Positions 33,579 to 45,928 of a stretch of 64,000 bases of DNA are shown piece after piece. The notes beneath the pieces are model-generated. The model was not told the origin of the DNA and searched no databases. It saw only the letters and a list, made by a program, of their open reading frames with translations. The stretch covers positions 27,361,448 through 27,425,447 of the forward strand of contig OX328124.1 in the NCBI GenBank assembly GCA_946811695.1, read 5' to 3'. Position 1 is the first letter of the stretch. Each line of letters begins with the position of its first letter. The stretch is from Gonocerus acuteangulatus (lineage: Eukaryota; Arthropoda; Insecta; Hemiptera; Coreidae). The position numbers and the translations under genes were made by a program.

Positions 33579-33835
33579 CATGGGCGTATATGAGGGGGGG
33601 GGGGGGCTGAGGGGGCTGCAGCCCCTCCCGAAATTTTGAATTGATGATAAAAACTTCTCGTAAAACCCTTAAAAATAAATTAAATAAGATCACTTAGTTC
33701 ATAAAACATATTTTATTTTACGTGCAATAGCGTTTTAGTTGCCTAAAACTATTCCAAGCTCTAAATATTTAGTATTCCATACCCTGGAAATGGTCTCAGA
33801 CCCCCCCCCCGAAATTGTTTTTATATACGCCCATG
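33579..33835 (+). mobile_element. hAT-type MITE-I with perfect 8-bp target-site duplication
   Basis: The terminal inverted repeat CATGGGCGTATATA pairs with the right end TATATACGCCCATG. Flanking 8-bp direct repeats tacagaag lie at 33571-33578 and 33836-33843; an 8-bp duplication points to a hAT-superfamily mobiliser. G- and C-runs lie just inside each end. 257 bp, no coding. It lies inside E2 and is therefore younger. Confidence 0.93.
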
Positions 33836-34972
33836 TACAGAAGGATCAAGAAGAAGTACACAAGATTGAATAGAATACCCTGCCTAATATAGCCTATATA
33901 GAATAATATGCCGAATAAAACCTATCTAGTTAATACACAAGGACAAATAAAAGTCTTGACGAATAACAAGTCAAAAAAAAGCTTTATTTAACAAAATAAA
34001 ACAAAGTTTAGTTGCCCAACTACAATAGAATAATATACCTAATTAAGTCTATGGAGTAGACACAAATGGACCAAAAACAAGTATTGTGGAATATTGATTT
34101 TTTTCTAATTAAATACTTTTTATCAATATTTAGTATATAACCTTTGTTGAAAATTATTGATTGCTAATTGATGAATCGGTTTACAACTAAGTAGTCTTTA
34201 TGAATATTTAGTATATAATCTATTTTTGGATCTGTGTTTTTGGGGTGCTCTCCGCCTAGGCTTTGTATTTGTGTCGGCAGATACCTGGGGTATATTTACA
34301 GCTCTTGAGGATTAACTCTTAGCAGGTAAATTTCCTGCGGCCCCCTTGTGTTCTACGGGCAGTGAACCGCCATATACGCTCATAGTATCTAACCGTTGTG
34401 AAGTTTATTTTTTGGATTTAGGACTTAATATACGTATGTAGACTAAATCATAGCAAGAAGTAATCCTCCGTCGTCGGTTCTTAACTATGTAGACTCGCTA
34501 ATGTTATCCAATCTTAGATACATCGTATTTAAAATCCACAGCAAAAACACGACATTTCATCAGAATCCCCTGCTGAATAAAACTTATATAGAATAATATG
34601 CAAAATAAAGCCTATCTAGTGGATAAAAATAGAGGAAAAAAGCCGTTCGTGGTGGTAGAAAATCTTAAAAGTATTTCGCTCAGAAATCTCCGAAATATTG
34701 TCACTAATTTTACGTATCCTGTTTTATAGCCAAATAGATTTATATTCTATAATCAATAAGAAAAACCTACTAACAATAAAAAACTATGGGTAACAGATGA
34801 AAATAGGGAATACCAAGAATAATTCTAAAGAACGAAATCAACACCAGTACTGTAATCTAGATATTCATACGGCATCTTCGAATTCTAACAAACAAAATAT
34901 TGATTCTAATTATACGTATCCTGTTTTATTGACAAATACATTTGACTACTATAAGCAATTAAAAACACTAGG

Positions 34973-35068
34973 GAATATGCCAAAGAACTCGGAGTAGGAG
35001 CCTCGACAGTTTCAAGACATTTGAAGGAAATCGACAAATCCAAAGCTGACATTACTTCAAAGTTTAAG
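34973..35068 (+). pseudogene. Transposase-type helix-turn-helix peptide remnant
   Basis: The frame reads EYAKELGVGASTVSRHLKEI, then 'DKSKADITSKFK', before running into the E2 internal repeat. The 'LGVxxSTVSRHLK' pattern is typical of HTH domains in mariner and pogo-type transposases. The similarity is short and no catalytic domain follows, so the family is uncertain. Confidence 0.5.
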
Positions 35069-35992
35069 CACTTATTTCTCCGATTGACATAGCCTAATCA
35101 AAAATTGTTTCAGAATCTTTTTTGTAGAACATCTAGTAAGCTTTCGCATAGTAACCCTCCGTTTACCAATATTCCTAACCGTCTTCGAGATATTAGGGAA
35201 TGTATACGAAGTTCCCAAAACATTTCATGTCTGTTAATAAAATATTTTATTCTAATCCTTCCTTAGCTCCAAACGTAACCAAAATTTGAACATATTAGTG
35301 TTGATGAAATTCAAACATGCAGAAAATGTTTCAACTGAATCCCATAATTTTAAGTATCAAAATCATAGACAAAAAGAACAGTTCGAATAAGCGAAATCAA
35401 TTACTTTAAAGTTTTAAGCACTTATTTCTCCGATTGACATCGCCTAATCAAAACTTTCATTAGAACCTTATTTGTAGAGCATTTAGTAAGCTTTCTAATG
35501 GTTTCCTTCCGTTTCCCAAAATTCTCAACCTTTTTCGAGATATTAAGGAAAGTATACAAAGTTGCCAAAACTTTTTTATGTCTGTTAATAAAATATTTTA
35601 TTCTAACCCTTCCTTAACTCCAAACGCAACCAAAATTTCAACATATTAGTTTTAATGAAAGTAGAACATGCAGTAAATGTTTCAACTGAATCCCATGACT
35701 CTAAGTACCCAAACCAAAAACGGCATTCAAAAATTATTTTTTCAGTTTTCTCGAAAACGGTTAAAGCTATCGCATTGAAAATGGTTCCATTCGTTTTCCT
35801 AGCCCAAGAAGCCTATAAAACGAGTACTTACAAGCTTATGAACTCAAAAACGTAAGCGTTACGATTTTTTTTGCGCGAATTTCGCCCCAAACGCCATCTT
35901 CCAGTGGGCGGATTCTGCTGGTTAACGAACGGATTTTTGTACCAAATTTCATCAAAATCGGACCATCAGGGAAGCCAGAAATGAGCGAACAG

Positions 35993-35997
<5 letters not shown>

Positions 35998-36063
<66 letters not shown>

Positions 36064-36083
36064 TATACATATATATATATATA
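35998..36083. repeat. (TA)n microsatellite inside E2
   Basis: About 86 bp, TA-rich with short interruptions (aaatatataca), at the position equivalent to that of E1 and E3. Confidence 0.95.
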
Positions 36084-36289
36084 TACAAATTTTAACCACC
36101 GTTATTTTCGGTCTCTAGGGGTTCTGAAACGCGAAATTTTCTAGTCGGCACTTCCGGATTGTTTCATTGTATCAACCCTATAAGCGGGGTTCCTCCCTAT
36201 GGGGGAGGGAGGAACCGCGCTAAAAGAGCTTTATGGTCTGATCTGATTAATTTAAACATTTCTTTTAAATGGTCAATGATTTCGCCAAA

Positions 36290-36790
36290 AGTGTATTAAT
36301 GATTTATCACTATTCGAAGTAGTGTAGCTATTGAGGTTGTACTATTTTTTTTTTATTACGGCGCTTCGACTTCTACGCCATTAGTGCCGACATCCAGGGT
36401 GCAGCCAGGAATTTTCCCAACGAGTCGTGGAAAAATTCCTGCCGCCGTTGGGGATCGAACCCACCATCTCCCGCTTATGAATCTAAGGCGCTAGCCATTA
36501 GACCACGGGAGACTCCCAGGTTGCACTAATGAAGGAATATTTGATAAAATTCTTCAAACCTTCATAAATCCTACGTAGTAGATGTTTTTGCGTCTGTGTT
36601 TACAGGATTGCTTGGGAGCAGGACCCAAATTACTAATTTACTCATACCAGGCGTTCTTTCTGGTTTATTGAAGTGAAACTCGGTATACGTCGTGAATATC
36701 TAAAGAGAAAGATATATTTTGAGAATAAACTACATCCGTTCACTACAAGTTAGGGTTTACTCTACTTATTCTCTACAAATTAAATTAAGC
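36290..36790 (-). mobile_element. Eroded family D element (D4), split by SINE-B
   Basis: 'gtagtgtagctattgaggtt' and, beyond the SINE, 'atgaaggaat...aaattcttcaaaccttcataaatcctacgtag' match the 3' region of D2. 36620-36700 ('acccaaattactaatttact', 'gaaactcggtatacgtcgtg') matches the D2 interior near 54430-54510. Ends are not preserved. Confidence 0.6.
36345..36517 (-). repeat. SINE-B copy with near-perfect target-site duplication
   Basis: Minus strand: head GTCTCCCGTGGTCTAATGGC, B box GGTTCGATCCCCAAC, tail 'ggcactaatggcg', 'tcgaagcgccgtaat' and an A-run. Flanks aggttgtacta (36334-36344) and aggttgcacta (36518-36528) differ by one base. Confidence 0.88.
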
Positions 36791-37097
36791 TACAAAACCT
36801 CTTGGATTTGTTCTTACAGCTACAATTAGAGGCAAATGAATGAAAGTTAGTTTGTAATTGCAGATATGCGATTATTACATCCTTTTCCCGCACAAAAGTA
36901 GGGAGAAGTGTATTTTCATGTGCTTTTTCGCGAATATTTTAAGATTAATGTCGTTGCAAGTTAATAGCTTACAGAACCGGTTGGACAAGAAATGAATTTC
37001 ACTTCCATTTTTAACTGAACTCTCCGCTAAATGGCTCTCCATTGGAAATAGAACTATTTTATTGGCTTACACTCTCATTTCCAGTTTATTACTCAAA

Positions 37098-37277
37098 ACC
37101 GCCAACGGCCATAGCCACGTTGAATGCACCGGTTCCCATAGATCACCGAAGTTATGCAACGTAAGTACCTGAATGGGTGTCCGACCACGTGCCGTTGGCA
37201 TTATAGAAAAGGGTGGCAACCTGTAGACAGCCCGGCGTTAATAGCCCTAATGTTGATACGCCGTTAAACACACACAA
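37098..37277 (+). repeat. 5S rRNA-derived SINE, full-head copy, 12-bp target-site duplication
   Basis: 37101-37199 resembles eukaryotic 5S rRNA from its 5' end (GCCAACGGCCATAGCCACGT) through GATCACCGAAGTTATGCAAC and TACCTGAATGGGTGTCCGAC to GTTGGC, with an internal deletion of about 11 bases around the region intact in the 32.9 kb copy. The core 'tagaaaagggtggcaacctg' and tail 'ggcgttaatagccc', 'gttgatacgccg' follow. Direct repeat ttattactcaaa at 37086-37097 and 37278-37289. The 5S part supplies an internal pol III promoter in this SINE3-like class. Confidence 0.92.
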
Positions 37278-37415
37278 TTATTACTCAAACCCATGTTTAA
37301 CTCTTTTATTGATATTTGAATTCGGAAATTTTCTCCAGCGGTTGTTGTAGACAATGGTAGAAGTTCGAACCCCCGGATGATGATGGGGGAAAAATATTAT
37401 CAACGTTAATAAAAG

Positions 37416-37807
37416 CTTCTACTCCGTTCAGTCATCATGATACAGGATACAGGTAGCAGCCAGGATGAAAATCGTCAGGTATTTGACCCTGATTGCATAA
37501 ATTTCAATTATGAATAACAACGTGAGTTTTTTTAATTGCTAGACTTCAACAAGGCTATAAATACCAGATAAATTACATCTATAAATTGACACAATTACTT
37601 ACTAGTTGAGTCGCTTCTACTCCGTTCAGTCATCATGATACAGGATACAGCCAGGATGAAAATCGTCAGGTATTTGACCCTGATTGCATAAATTTCAATT
37701 ATGAATAACAACGTGAGTTTTTTTAATTGCTAGACTTCAACAAGGCAATAATAACCAGATAAATACATCTATAAATTGACACAATATACTTACTAGTTGA
37801 GTCGCTT
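37416..37807. repeat. Tandem duplication, two units of about 198 bp
   Basis: 'cttctactccgttcagtcat' starts at 37416 and again at 37614, and the following 190 bp match closely, with an 8-bp difference ('gtagcagc' in the first only) and a few changes. No coding content seen. Confidence 0.93.
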
Positions 37808-38282
37808 CACATACCCCGCCTAGCCGAAGGCCTGTAATTCGAGCTGAAATGACGGCTACTAAAAACTCACTTTAGGAATGTTGTTTTTATTCGACTAAGA
37901 AGAAAGCCAGTCCAACTATCTTGGTATCTCCAACAACAATATCTCCAAATAAAGTTTATTTGACCTGTTTATAATTTATATACAATTATTTATTATTTAA
38001 TTAATGTACTGTAATTAAACTGCCAATTTTCTTTTTCAGGTATGTACAACGTTTTTACCATTCTCCTGTACGTAAGTAACGTTATTTTTTTACATTACAA
38101 CACTCGTCGAAAGACCAAATTTTAAAAATCAATGAGAAATAATGAAAAAGAAATTTCAAATTCTTTTTCTGTGATGTGCTCAGGTTTTTGCGGAATACTC
38201 AAGAATTTCTCCATAAAATAGCTGGAGTAAAATGTATGTTGCAAATGATGCATTTTCATATTCACTCCATATGTTTTGCCTA
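37808..38282. other. Unassigned DNA
   Basis: Nothing recognised. Confidence 0.35.
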
Positions 38283-38289
38283 AAAAAAA

Positions 38290-38649
38290 GCCCAGCTCGC
38301 AGGAACTGCATAACGAAGCACATTCCTCAGAAAAATGGCTAATTTATGTAACATTCCTAAAGAATAGTCTATGTGCTTAAATTAATCGACATGATTCCAA
38401 ATAAACAAATAGTTTTGCTCTTTTATAATTTTAAGTAAAAACTGATTACCTACCAATTTTTTTTATTTCTGGAGTAAATTCAAACTTCTAATGGGCATTC
38501 ACTCACAAGCAAGCACACATATATAAATATAAGGTTTCACTGGTGCCATTTTCTAGTAGGTAGGATCCATAAAAATTCGATTTTTTTTTTCTTCAAAAAT
38601 TCGTTTATAGGTGAAATATCAATAACTACATTTTTTCGGAAAGTGCTGA
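38290..38649 (+). mobile_element. Helentron/HINE-like element D3 (short, internally deleted)
   Basis: The 5' end 'gctcgcaggaactgcataac' plus 'gaagcacattcctcag' and the 3' end 'aataactac...cggaaagtgctga' match family D. The block 'cattttctagtaggtaggat' is the same as in D1 near 7578-7600. Only about 360 bp; the long (TA)n and C-rich units are missing. Confidence 0.65.
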
Positions 38650-39129
38650 AAAATGTATGTACCTGTAAACAATATGTTTACCAAGAATATGTCCTACAGC
38701 TGAAAATAAATTTTATGACTCATCTGTTATTTTTTTTTTCACTTCTCCTCACTTCACTCGCACAAGGATAATGTAATATTATTGATTTTTTGGCTCCTAG
38801 ACCCAGTATTAGTCCTTTTTGCTTGACGAATCTTCTTCCACTCAGCAGGTAACTATGGTTACAGAAGTAGACAAACAAAAACAAACAATTATATAGACCA
38901 AACACACGGGCGAGATTTGTAGAACTTATGTTTAATGCAATGAGATGAAGAACAATAAATGTATAAGCTGAATAATATTTTAAGATTCCTTGGCGGTTAT
39001 GATTCGAATTTTGAGATTTAATTAGAAAAACAGGGCTTGGGCGAGGGGCTAAATATTTAGATTTTTGTGTCTATTTCATATTAAAAAAAAAGTCCGACTC
39101 GCAGGAACTGCGTCATCTTAGCGCGGTTC

Positions 39130-39130
39130 C

Positions 39131-39167
<37 letters not shown>

Positions 39168-39328
39168 GCACATCTACATCTAGGTCATTAGCGCCGACAT
39201 CCAGGGTGTAGTGAGGAATTTCACCAGCGAGCCGTGGGATGATAAAATTCCTGCCGGAGGTTGGGAATCGAACCCACCATCTCCCGCTTATGAATCCAAG
39301 GCGCTAGCCATTAGACCACGGGAGACCC
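39130..39328 (-). repeat. SINE-B copy inside E3
   Basis: Minus strand: head GTCTCCCGTGGTCTAATGGC, B box GGTTCGATTCCCAAC, tail 'ggcgctaatgacc', then a poly(A) run (T-run 39133-39164 on plus). The E3 sequence 'gcgcggttcc' before it and 'ttcctgttcatatccc' after it match the continuous E1 sequence, confirming insertion. Target repeats are imperfect (cggttccag/cgtttcctg). Confidence 0.88.
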
Positions 39329-39737
39329 CGTTTCCTGTTCATATCCCTATTCTCATTTGAAAAGCAGAGAATAGAAACAGATAATATTTTCCAGGGCCTT
39401 TGTTCAAAGGGTTTTATGGCTATACCTGGGAGCCAAGACCCTAGGGTCCGCAAGACCCTAGAATCCTCTTCTACCGATACTTCATTTCATACGTTTCAAT
39501 GAATTGGAAAATATCAAATATTTTCACACATTCCTGTGTTCTTTTACTATAGTAATAATTGTACAGATAAAATCAATAAAAAAATAAAATAAAAAAACCA
39601 ACAGCATAAAGGCAATTGAAAATATTCAAAAGACGTCAACGAATCTTTTTCTCTTGGCAAGCTATATTTCTAACAATGAATTGTTTTTCTTATTTTGCCT
39701 AATCTGTTTTATTGTAAAATACATTATCCAAATATAA

Positions 39738-40098
39738 AAAAAAAAAAAAAAAAAAATCAGTCCCGTAACAGGCCACAAGGGCCCAGAGGGGCAGATACTG
39801 TAGAGGTATCTCATTCTTGACCGTACGGCACACTAGGGAGATAGTGTGGTCAACACTATGCTCCGGCCGCCTGATTTTCCCCTTGGCTGCTTCAACTGCT
39901 AGAGTCATTAGCACCCAAGGTACCCATTATTAATTAAATTAATTAAAGGCTGGGTGAGCCTAGGGACGATCTGGGACCCCAAATCCAACCCTCGAGCGGC
40001 AGCACTAGAAGAAAAAATCTTTAGTGCGCGCTCGGGTTTTGAACCTGGTCCTCCAGTTCATTAGTCGAGTGCTCTACCACTGAGCTAACCTCGCCCCC
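39738..40098 (-). repeat. SINE-C copy, young, 12-bp target-site duplication
   Basis: Minus strand: head GGCGAGGTTAGCTCAGTGGT with AGAGCACTCGACTAATGAAC, B box GGTTCAAAACCCGAG, body of about 300 bp, and a poly(A) tail. Direct repeat atccaaatataa exactly at 39726-39737 and 40099-40110. It is almost identical to the 47.2 kb copy, implying recent activity. Confidence 0.95.
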
Positions 40099-40785
40099 AT
40101 CCAAATATAAGCAATTAAAAAATAACAAGGAATAAAAACAGACAAAAAGAACAGTTCGAATAAGCAAAATCAATTACTTTAATGTTTTAAGCACTTATTT
40201 CTCCGATTGACATCGCCTAATCAAAACTTTCATCAGAACCTTTTTTGTAGAGCATTTAGTAAGCTTTCTAATGGTATTCTTTCGTTTACCAAATTCTTAA
40301 CCTTTTTCGAGATATTAAAGAAAATATACAAAGTTACCAAAACTTTTTATGTCTGTTAATAAAATATTTTATTCTAACCCTCCCTTAACTCCAAACGTAA
40401 CCAAAATTTCAACATATTAGTTTTAATGAAAGTAGAACATGCAGAAAATGTTTCAACTGAATCCCATGATTCTAAGTACCCAAACCAAAAACGGTATTCA
40501 AAAACTATTTTTCCAATTTTCTCGAAAACGGTTAAAGCTATCGCCTTGAAAATGGTTTCATTCGTGTTTCTAGCCCAAGAAGCCTATAAAACGAGTACTT
40601 ACAAGCTTATGAACTCAAAAACGTAAGCGTTACGATTTTTTCTGCGCGAATTTCGCCCCAAACGCCATCTTCCAGTGGGCGGATTTTGCTGGTTAACGAA
40701 CTTGACCTTTCAAATTGGACGACAGATTTTTGTACCAAATTTCATCAAAATCGGACCATTCGTCTTCTATTTAGAGAGCGAACAG

Positions 40786-40886
<101 letters not shown>

Positions 40887-41022
40887 AATTTGAACCACCG
40901 TTATTTTCGGTTTCTAGGGGTTCTGAAACGCAAAATTTTCTAGTCGGCACTTCCGGATTGTTTCATTGTATCAACCTTATAAGCGGGGTTCCTCCCTATG
41001 GGGGAGGAAGGAACCGCGCTAA

Positions 41023-42869
41023 AACTTTAAAATTTGAGTCACATATATTACATTATTAATTGAATAGGAAGTTTAAATCAACGAACTGTTGTTCTGTGAA
41101 ATTCAATCTGAGATTACCATTTTATATATGATTTCAGATTCATATCTTTTATGGGAGATATGAGATAAAGAGGAATATTTGTGAGAGCACGACAGAATTT
41201 CTGATTGACACTGCTCTCTTTGTGACTAGGCCTTCTGGGAGTCATTTACCGCGTCGGCGCCTTCAAACACGGGGTGGTTCACTTTTGAATCACTCATTCA
41301 TTAGTTAACTTAAGGGAGAACTTTGGTATGAATATATTTTTTTAAAAAAAATATGTAAAACTATTATTGCCGTAAAAAAATAGTAGATAGAGAATATATT
41401 TTTGTCATAAATCAGGAAAACTGTGTACGATTTTGTCTTTATCCTGAAACACCTTTCCTGACTAGTCCTTGTATTCTGGTTCTTCGTGTCTACAAAATAG
41501 ATTACACAATTTGCTACGTACTCTGGTAGACTTTTGTACATTTTAAAGTTATATAAATCTACCAGCATGACAAGTTAATAAACAAAACTTAACTGGCCAG
41601 GTTGGGAGTTGAATCATATCCATACATAAATACATTTGAACTCAGATCAGTTTTACATTCGGATGCATTACGAATTTTTACCAGTCAAATTACCTACCTA
41701 TGTAAAGTGTTTCCCTGAAAAAAAAAATCGGTGGAATGGGGGAAACGATTTTATTTATTCACATGGGCAACAAATATAAATAATACAATGCTTGCCCCAA
41801 TTTCTGAGGAGCTGAAGCCATAATGTGGGGAAACCGTCGAAACGTTTGGCCTTTTCACAGTATTTCTGAATTTCATCTGAAAAAGTAATTTAATCAAATA
41901 GTGTACTATTATCATATATTTAGATCATTAAATTCTGGATCCATTTTGTATGAATCCGTTTTTATTCGGGTTTTGAAGGAAATGTACGCAAAAACACCCC
42001 TTTTTTAAATTTTTTACGTAAATTTCTATTTTGACACTTCGGATGTTTCTGAATTTATCAACATTAAACGTCTATATTAAATAAGGTACCAAACATGTAT
42101 ACTATGTTTCTTATTCATTTACATTTACAAATAGATGCACATCAAACACAATTATTTTTAGAATCATTTCAGAAGTTTTCTATCAAAACGTTGTATTTTC
42201 AAGGATATTTTAAAATTCATTAAATGATAACGCTGCTTGGCATATTCGCTGCATAAATAGTTGCCTAATGCGCATAGAGGTAGGAATGAAGCTAAGCTAC
42301 AAAGAGAGAAGGGATGGGGATAATAGATGACGTCACGAGTAGCCCGGACACTGGGTTTAGATTAAACCATAACTCAGTGATCCCTCCTGCTTCACCATTT
42401 GTCTCTATACATCTCTCCCTGTAACCGCTGCTTCCTTCCCATTTATACAGATGTATTCAATAAAGCTTTGTAATAAAGCTCGTAATTTATTTCCTTTATA
42501 TTGATTAATTCATGGTTACTCCCTGCGGTAGCGGTTCTTTGCATAGAGCGGTTGAGAATGCATAGAAATAATACATTCGATTCTATCCGAAATCGTTAAT
42601 TCAATGGTGGAAGAGATAATTTTCAGTTAATCTATTTGGCTGATCCATAAATATGGCGTTAAAATGCTCAAACCGTACACGTAAGAAATGCTTGGCGATT
42701 GGGTTCATATGTCGTACCTGGAATTGTTGAAAAATGAGACATTTCGAAATCTGGGAGCCACCTGCAGAGTAAGAGGTTTGTTGTCACCTGCAAACGTTTT
42801 CTAGTTTTGTCGAAAATGATTTGTGATACTCCTTCGAAAATGGCTTCATTCGATCCCCACGTCTAAATA
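41023..42869. other. Unassigned DNA
   Basis: No gene or repeat family was recognised. An 87-codon minus-strand frame (41305-41568) is AT-rich and unrecognised. Confidence 0.35.
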
Positions 42870-42873
42870 AAGA

Positions 42874-42990
42874 TAGGAGCAACACATTTGGGACATAAGG
42901 CCTACTTGGTATGAACTGACGCCGCAATCCGTGTCAGTCTGCCGTAATACATAAATGTCAGACGCTTCAATAAATAACGTCCAGAAGGCT
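42874..42990. repeat. Repeat H, copy 1
   Basis: 'gataggagcaac', 'aaggcctacttg' and 'gccg...tacataaatgtcag' recur in the same order at 48868-48990. Origin unknown. Confidence 0.65.
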
Positions 42991-43197
42991 TCAAATTCAA
43001 AATTTTCTCAAATTGAAAAGTGTTTCAGATGTGGTTTTTCCGTACCCGAAACAAAAATTCTAACATTTTTCTTTCTTTTTTTTTTCTCCAAAATTCGGTT
43101 TGAGTTATTCGATTCCTCAAAGCCAATGTGCCTATTTCAAAGTGACCTGGAAGCCAATTAACAGGAAAACTATAAATGCATCGAATTTGAGTTCATA

Positions 43198-43452
43198 TCG
43201 TCCCTACTATGTCAAACTATCGAATTCGAAAATCGGAGCAAACTAGAGAACGAACATATTCTATCCATTGACGAAGTAATATATTGGAAAATGGTGTTAT
43301 TCGATACTTTATTTAAGACATTAAAGGCAATTCTAAAGGGGTTAGAGTTGTGACAATTTGCGACAAGCCGTATCGTCCACAATCCACGAGCAAAGTCTCG
43401 AATCTGAAAACCGAGATTTAGCTTATTCGATACTTTGACTAGGTAGGGAAGA
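43198..43452 (-). mobile_element. MITE-F, complete copy in reverse orientation
   Basis: TA flanks on both sides (43196-43197 and 43453-43454). The left end reads TCGTCCCTACTATGTCAAAC; the right end is the inverted match with some changes. Interior is the reverse complement of the 8279-8532 copy ('gaacgaacatattctatcca', 'ttctaaaggggtta'). Confidence 0.9.
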
Positions 43453-43479
43453 TATATACAAACGAGCCACTTTTACGTG

Positions 43480-43580
43480 TTCCATGAACGTTGGAAGTTT
43501 TCATCTTTGCTTCCTTTAAAGATTTTTGAGCGGGTTTCCTTTCTATGGGGAGGGATGATTCACGCAAAAAGTCACGGTGT
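43480..43580 (+). repeat. Possible eroded 3' end of a family E element
   Basis: 'gcgggtttcctttctatggg' then 'gagggatgattcacgcaaaa' looks like the E 3' hairpin with several mismatches. No 5' end is visible. Confidence 0.4.
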
Positions 43581-45928
43581 AAGTATATTACTTTCAAAAT
43601 TAGGTGCCATTTGAAAATCCTGAAGTTATTGCCTTAAGAATGCGACTGCCTAAATTACTGGAGTACGTTATTTAGAAGTAGCTGTTTGGTACCATCTGGT
43701 CCCCCCTAGCCGTGTCCTCTGCCTCGAGATATTAATATATTCCGGGAGCATCTTATTCTCCGACTCCCTTCAAAGGTATAACATCCTACAATTACACAGT
43801 CACTCAATCATTTCCTTTATGTTGCTTCAGACATATTTCATCACTTTTATATGAGATGAATTTTGTCGTATGTGAAATGGCTACTCTGCGGTTATCATAT
43901 TTGTGTAATAATACGCTAGAGATTTTATGCTTGACAATAATTAAAACAGTTTTTTGCGTAAAACAAGCGTTTATTAATGGAGGGGGGGGGAGCGTACAAA
44001 AGTATTACATTATTATATTTGACCTCTCCTATTCAACAAAAACTGGAAAGGCCTAAAAACTGCATTATCCTCCATTCTAAGGAACTGCATAATAATATTT
44101 TGTTTTGATAATTCGTAAAGAAATTAAACACGTATTCCAGCGAAATTTTAGGCATCACAATGCACAGGAAACTGACAAAGGAAAACTATCACGAACATGA
44201 TTTTAAATACATTTATTTAATAGTAACTGATCATACTTAACCAATGTACTTAAATATTGTACAGATGTTAAATAAGCATATTAAATTAAAAAAAAATTAA
44301 TAGTAAAATGAATATGATAAAAAAGTGAGGAAACAGACAAAACCCGTCGAAGGGAAGGAAACCAACACTCTCTGATCCCCTCTGAGAGCTTTATCGAAAG
44401 TGGATAAAATTGTTTTTGTACGAAATTAAGTTAAACTTGAACGGTCACGTTCCACTACTATGTTCTAACCGATTTTGAGATATTGAAGAAAATTTGCTTA
44501 AGTCTGTTTAAAACATATGTTTTGTTATATAATTGTGTGACCATATAGCACATCCCGAAATGAGATCTTTATTCTGATCATATAGAATAGATTTGACCAA
44601 TAGAATATAATATTTGACATTGCCTAAATTGTTCATTCAGTCGTGTCTGAACCACAAAATGGTGATATCCGTCTCCCTCGTTAATTACGTGTAAATAATT
44701 CACGAACTTTTACTATTGAACATAAAATAACATTACATTTTTCATCTAACTTAATATCAGCACTGATATCGTAGAAATTAAACATTCGAGACCTGATTAT
44801 ACTTTAAAAAAATCAAAATATATTTTCAAATCATTCGAAAATCATATTATTTCTATGAATCTCATTGTTGAATTAAGATAAATTTACGTTTTGAAGACGT
44901 GTGTCTGATTTTTCCCAAGTCTAATCAGGAATTTGAACGATATCAATACTGATATTAAGATGAAAAATAACGTAATTTAATAAAAAAGACAGGCAAACAA
45001 CAAAAATCTGGCTTGACAAAGTTGTTCTAAATTTTATTAGCTTTCATATAAAAAAAAGGAAAGGGCCTTTTTTGAAACAAGAAAAGTCTTTTGACCCCAC
45101 TGTGCGTCGTTCGGCCACTAATGGTATTCCAGTCTCTAATAAAGCAATGAACGTAATAATCTACCTAAAATTGCAGCACAACGGATGAGAGAAAGCTGTT
45201 TGCTTGAAAAAAAAAAAAATAATCTATTTTATAGCATCATCAAAATACACATTAAAAGCTTGTTCCACGAGCTTCTTTTTCAATCCGAAAGGTTCACAGT
45301 GGTATTTTTCTCAGAAGGTTTATGACTTGTAGATCTTCGTAGGAACAAAATCTTTTTTTTTAGTTCAAGATTGTGTTAAAATCACAGAGACTTCGATATT
45401 TTTTAGAGAAAGTAATCGTTAATGAAATTGTCCATTGCTAATAGAAAGTTTGTGAGCTTTTTCTCTTCATGAGTTGCAATATTCTTGATAAGTTTCGAGG
45501 ATCGGAACGGAAGTGGATTAGAACTGAATTGGAACTGATGGGATAGGACTTCTAGTCCAATAGTTCACTCCAATCAGCCGCTATCTAACTCCAATAACAT
45601 GATTTATATAAATTGGAGGAACATATATCCTATAAACTTTCAAATATTTGTCCTTCACTTCTGGATGGAATATGTTTTTGCTATTATAGTCTCAGGGATA
45701 TGTATTTTCTTGCTCCCATTTTTTAAAAAATATTTATTTTATTGTTTTCCAATGGTAATTGCAATACAATTAGTATGGTACATATGTGTGTCTCTTATTT
45801 GGACGATTTGAAGTAGCCTCACTGCAAAAAATCTTATAATGGCTACTAGATACACAACTTATATGGAGGTCTTTAGGCCAGTTATCCTGAGTCGACGTTA
45901 ATGTGGGATTTGCGTTCAAGTGCAAATC
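43581..45928. other. Unassigned DNA
   Basis: A 70-codon hydrophobic frame (45599-45811) and a 66-codon frame (43856-44056) were inspected; both are AT-rich with no recognised family. Confidence 0.35.

Larger units (their letters stand above)
33290..36223 (+). mobile_element. Helentron/HINE-like element E2
   Basis: It has the same 5' end (GTCCGACTCGCAGGAACTGC, CTTAGCGCGGTTCC) and 3' hairpin plus GCGCTAA as E1. The interior has two units of the 352-bp repeat (anchors near 35067 and 35418) and a long (TA)n tract. The 5' interior (33400-34980) differs from E1 and includes short A-rich repeats ('aataaagcctatctag'), a hAT-type MITE insertion and a transposase-like HTH peptide. No Rep/helicase coding was recognised. 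Treating the whole span as one element is an inference from matching ends. Confidence 0.65.

Noticed and set aside
37101..37199. 5S rRNA gene
   Set aside because: Internal deletion, attached SINE tail and flanking 12-bp duplication show a retroposon.
41815..41860. Hammerhead-like string (ctgaagccataatgtgg, ggaaacc, gtcgaaacg)
   Set aside because: Box 1 lacks the final A and stem I does not pair; too degenerate to claim.
45599..45811. Hydrophobic 70-codon frame as a membrane protein
   Set aside because: AT-rich DNA readily yields Phe/Ile/Tyr-rich frames; there is no family signal or splice context.
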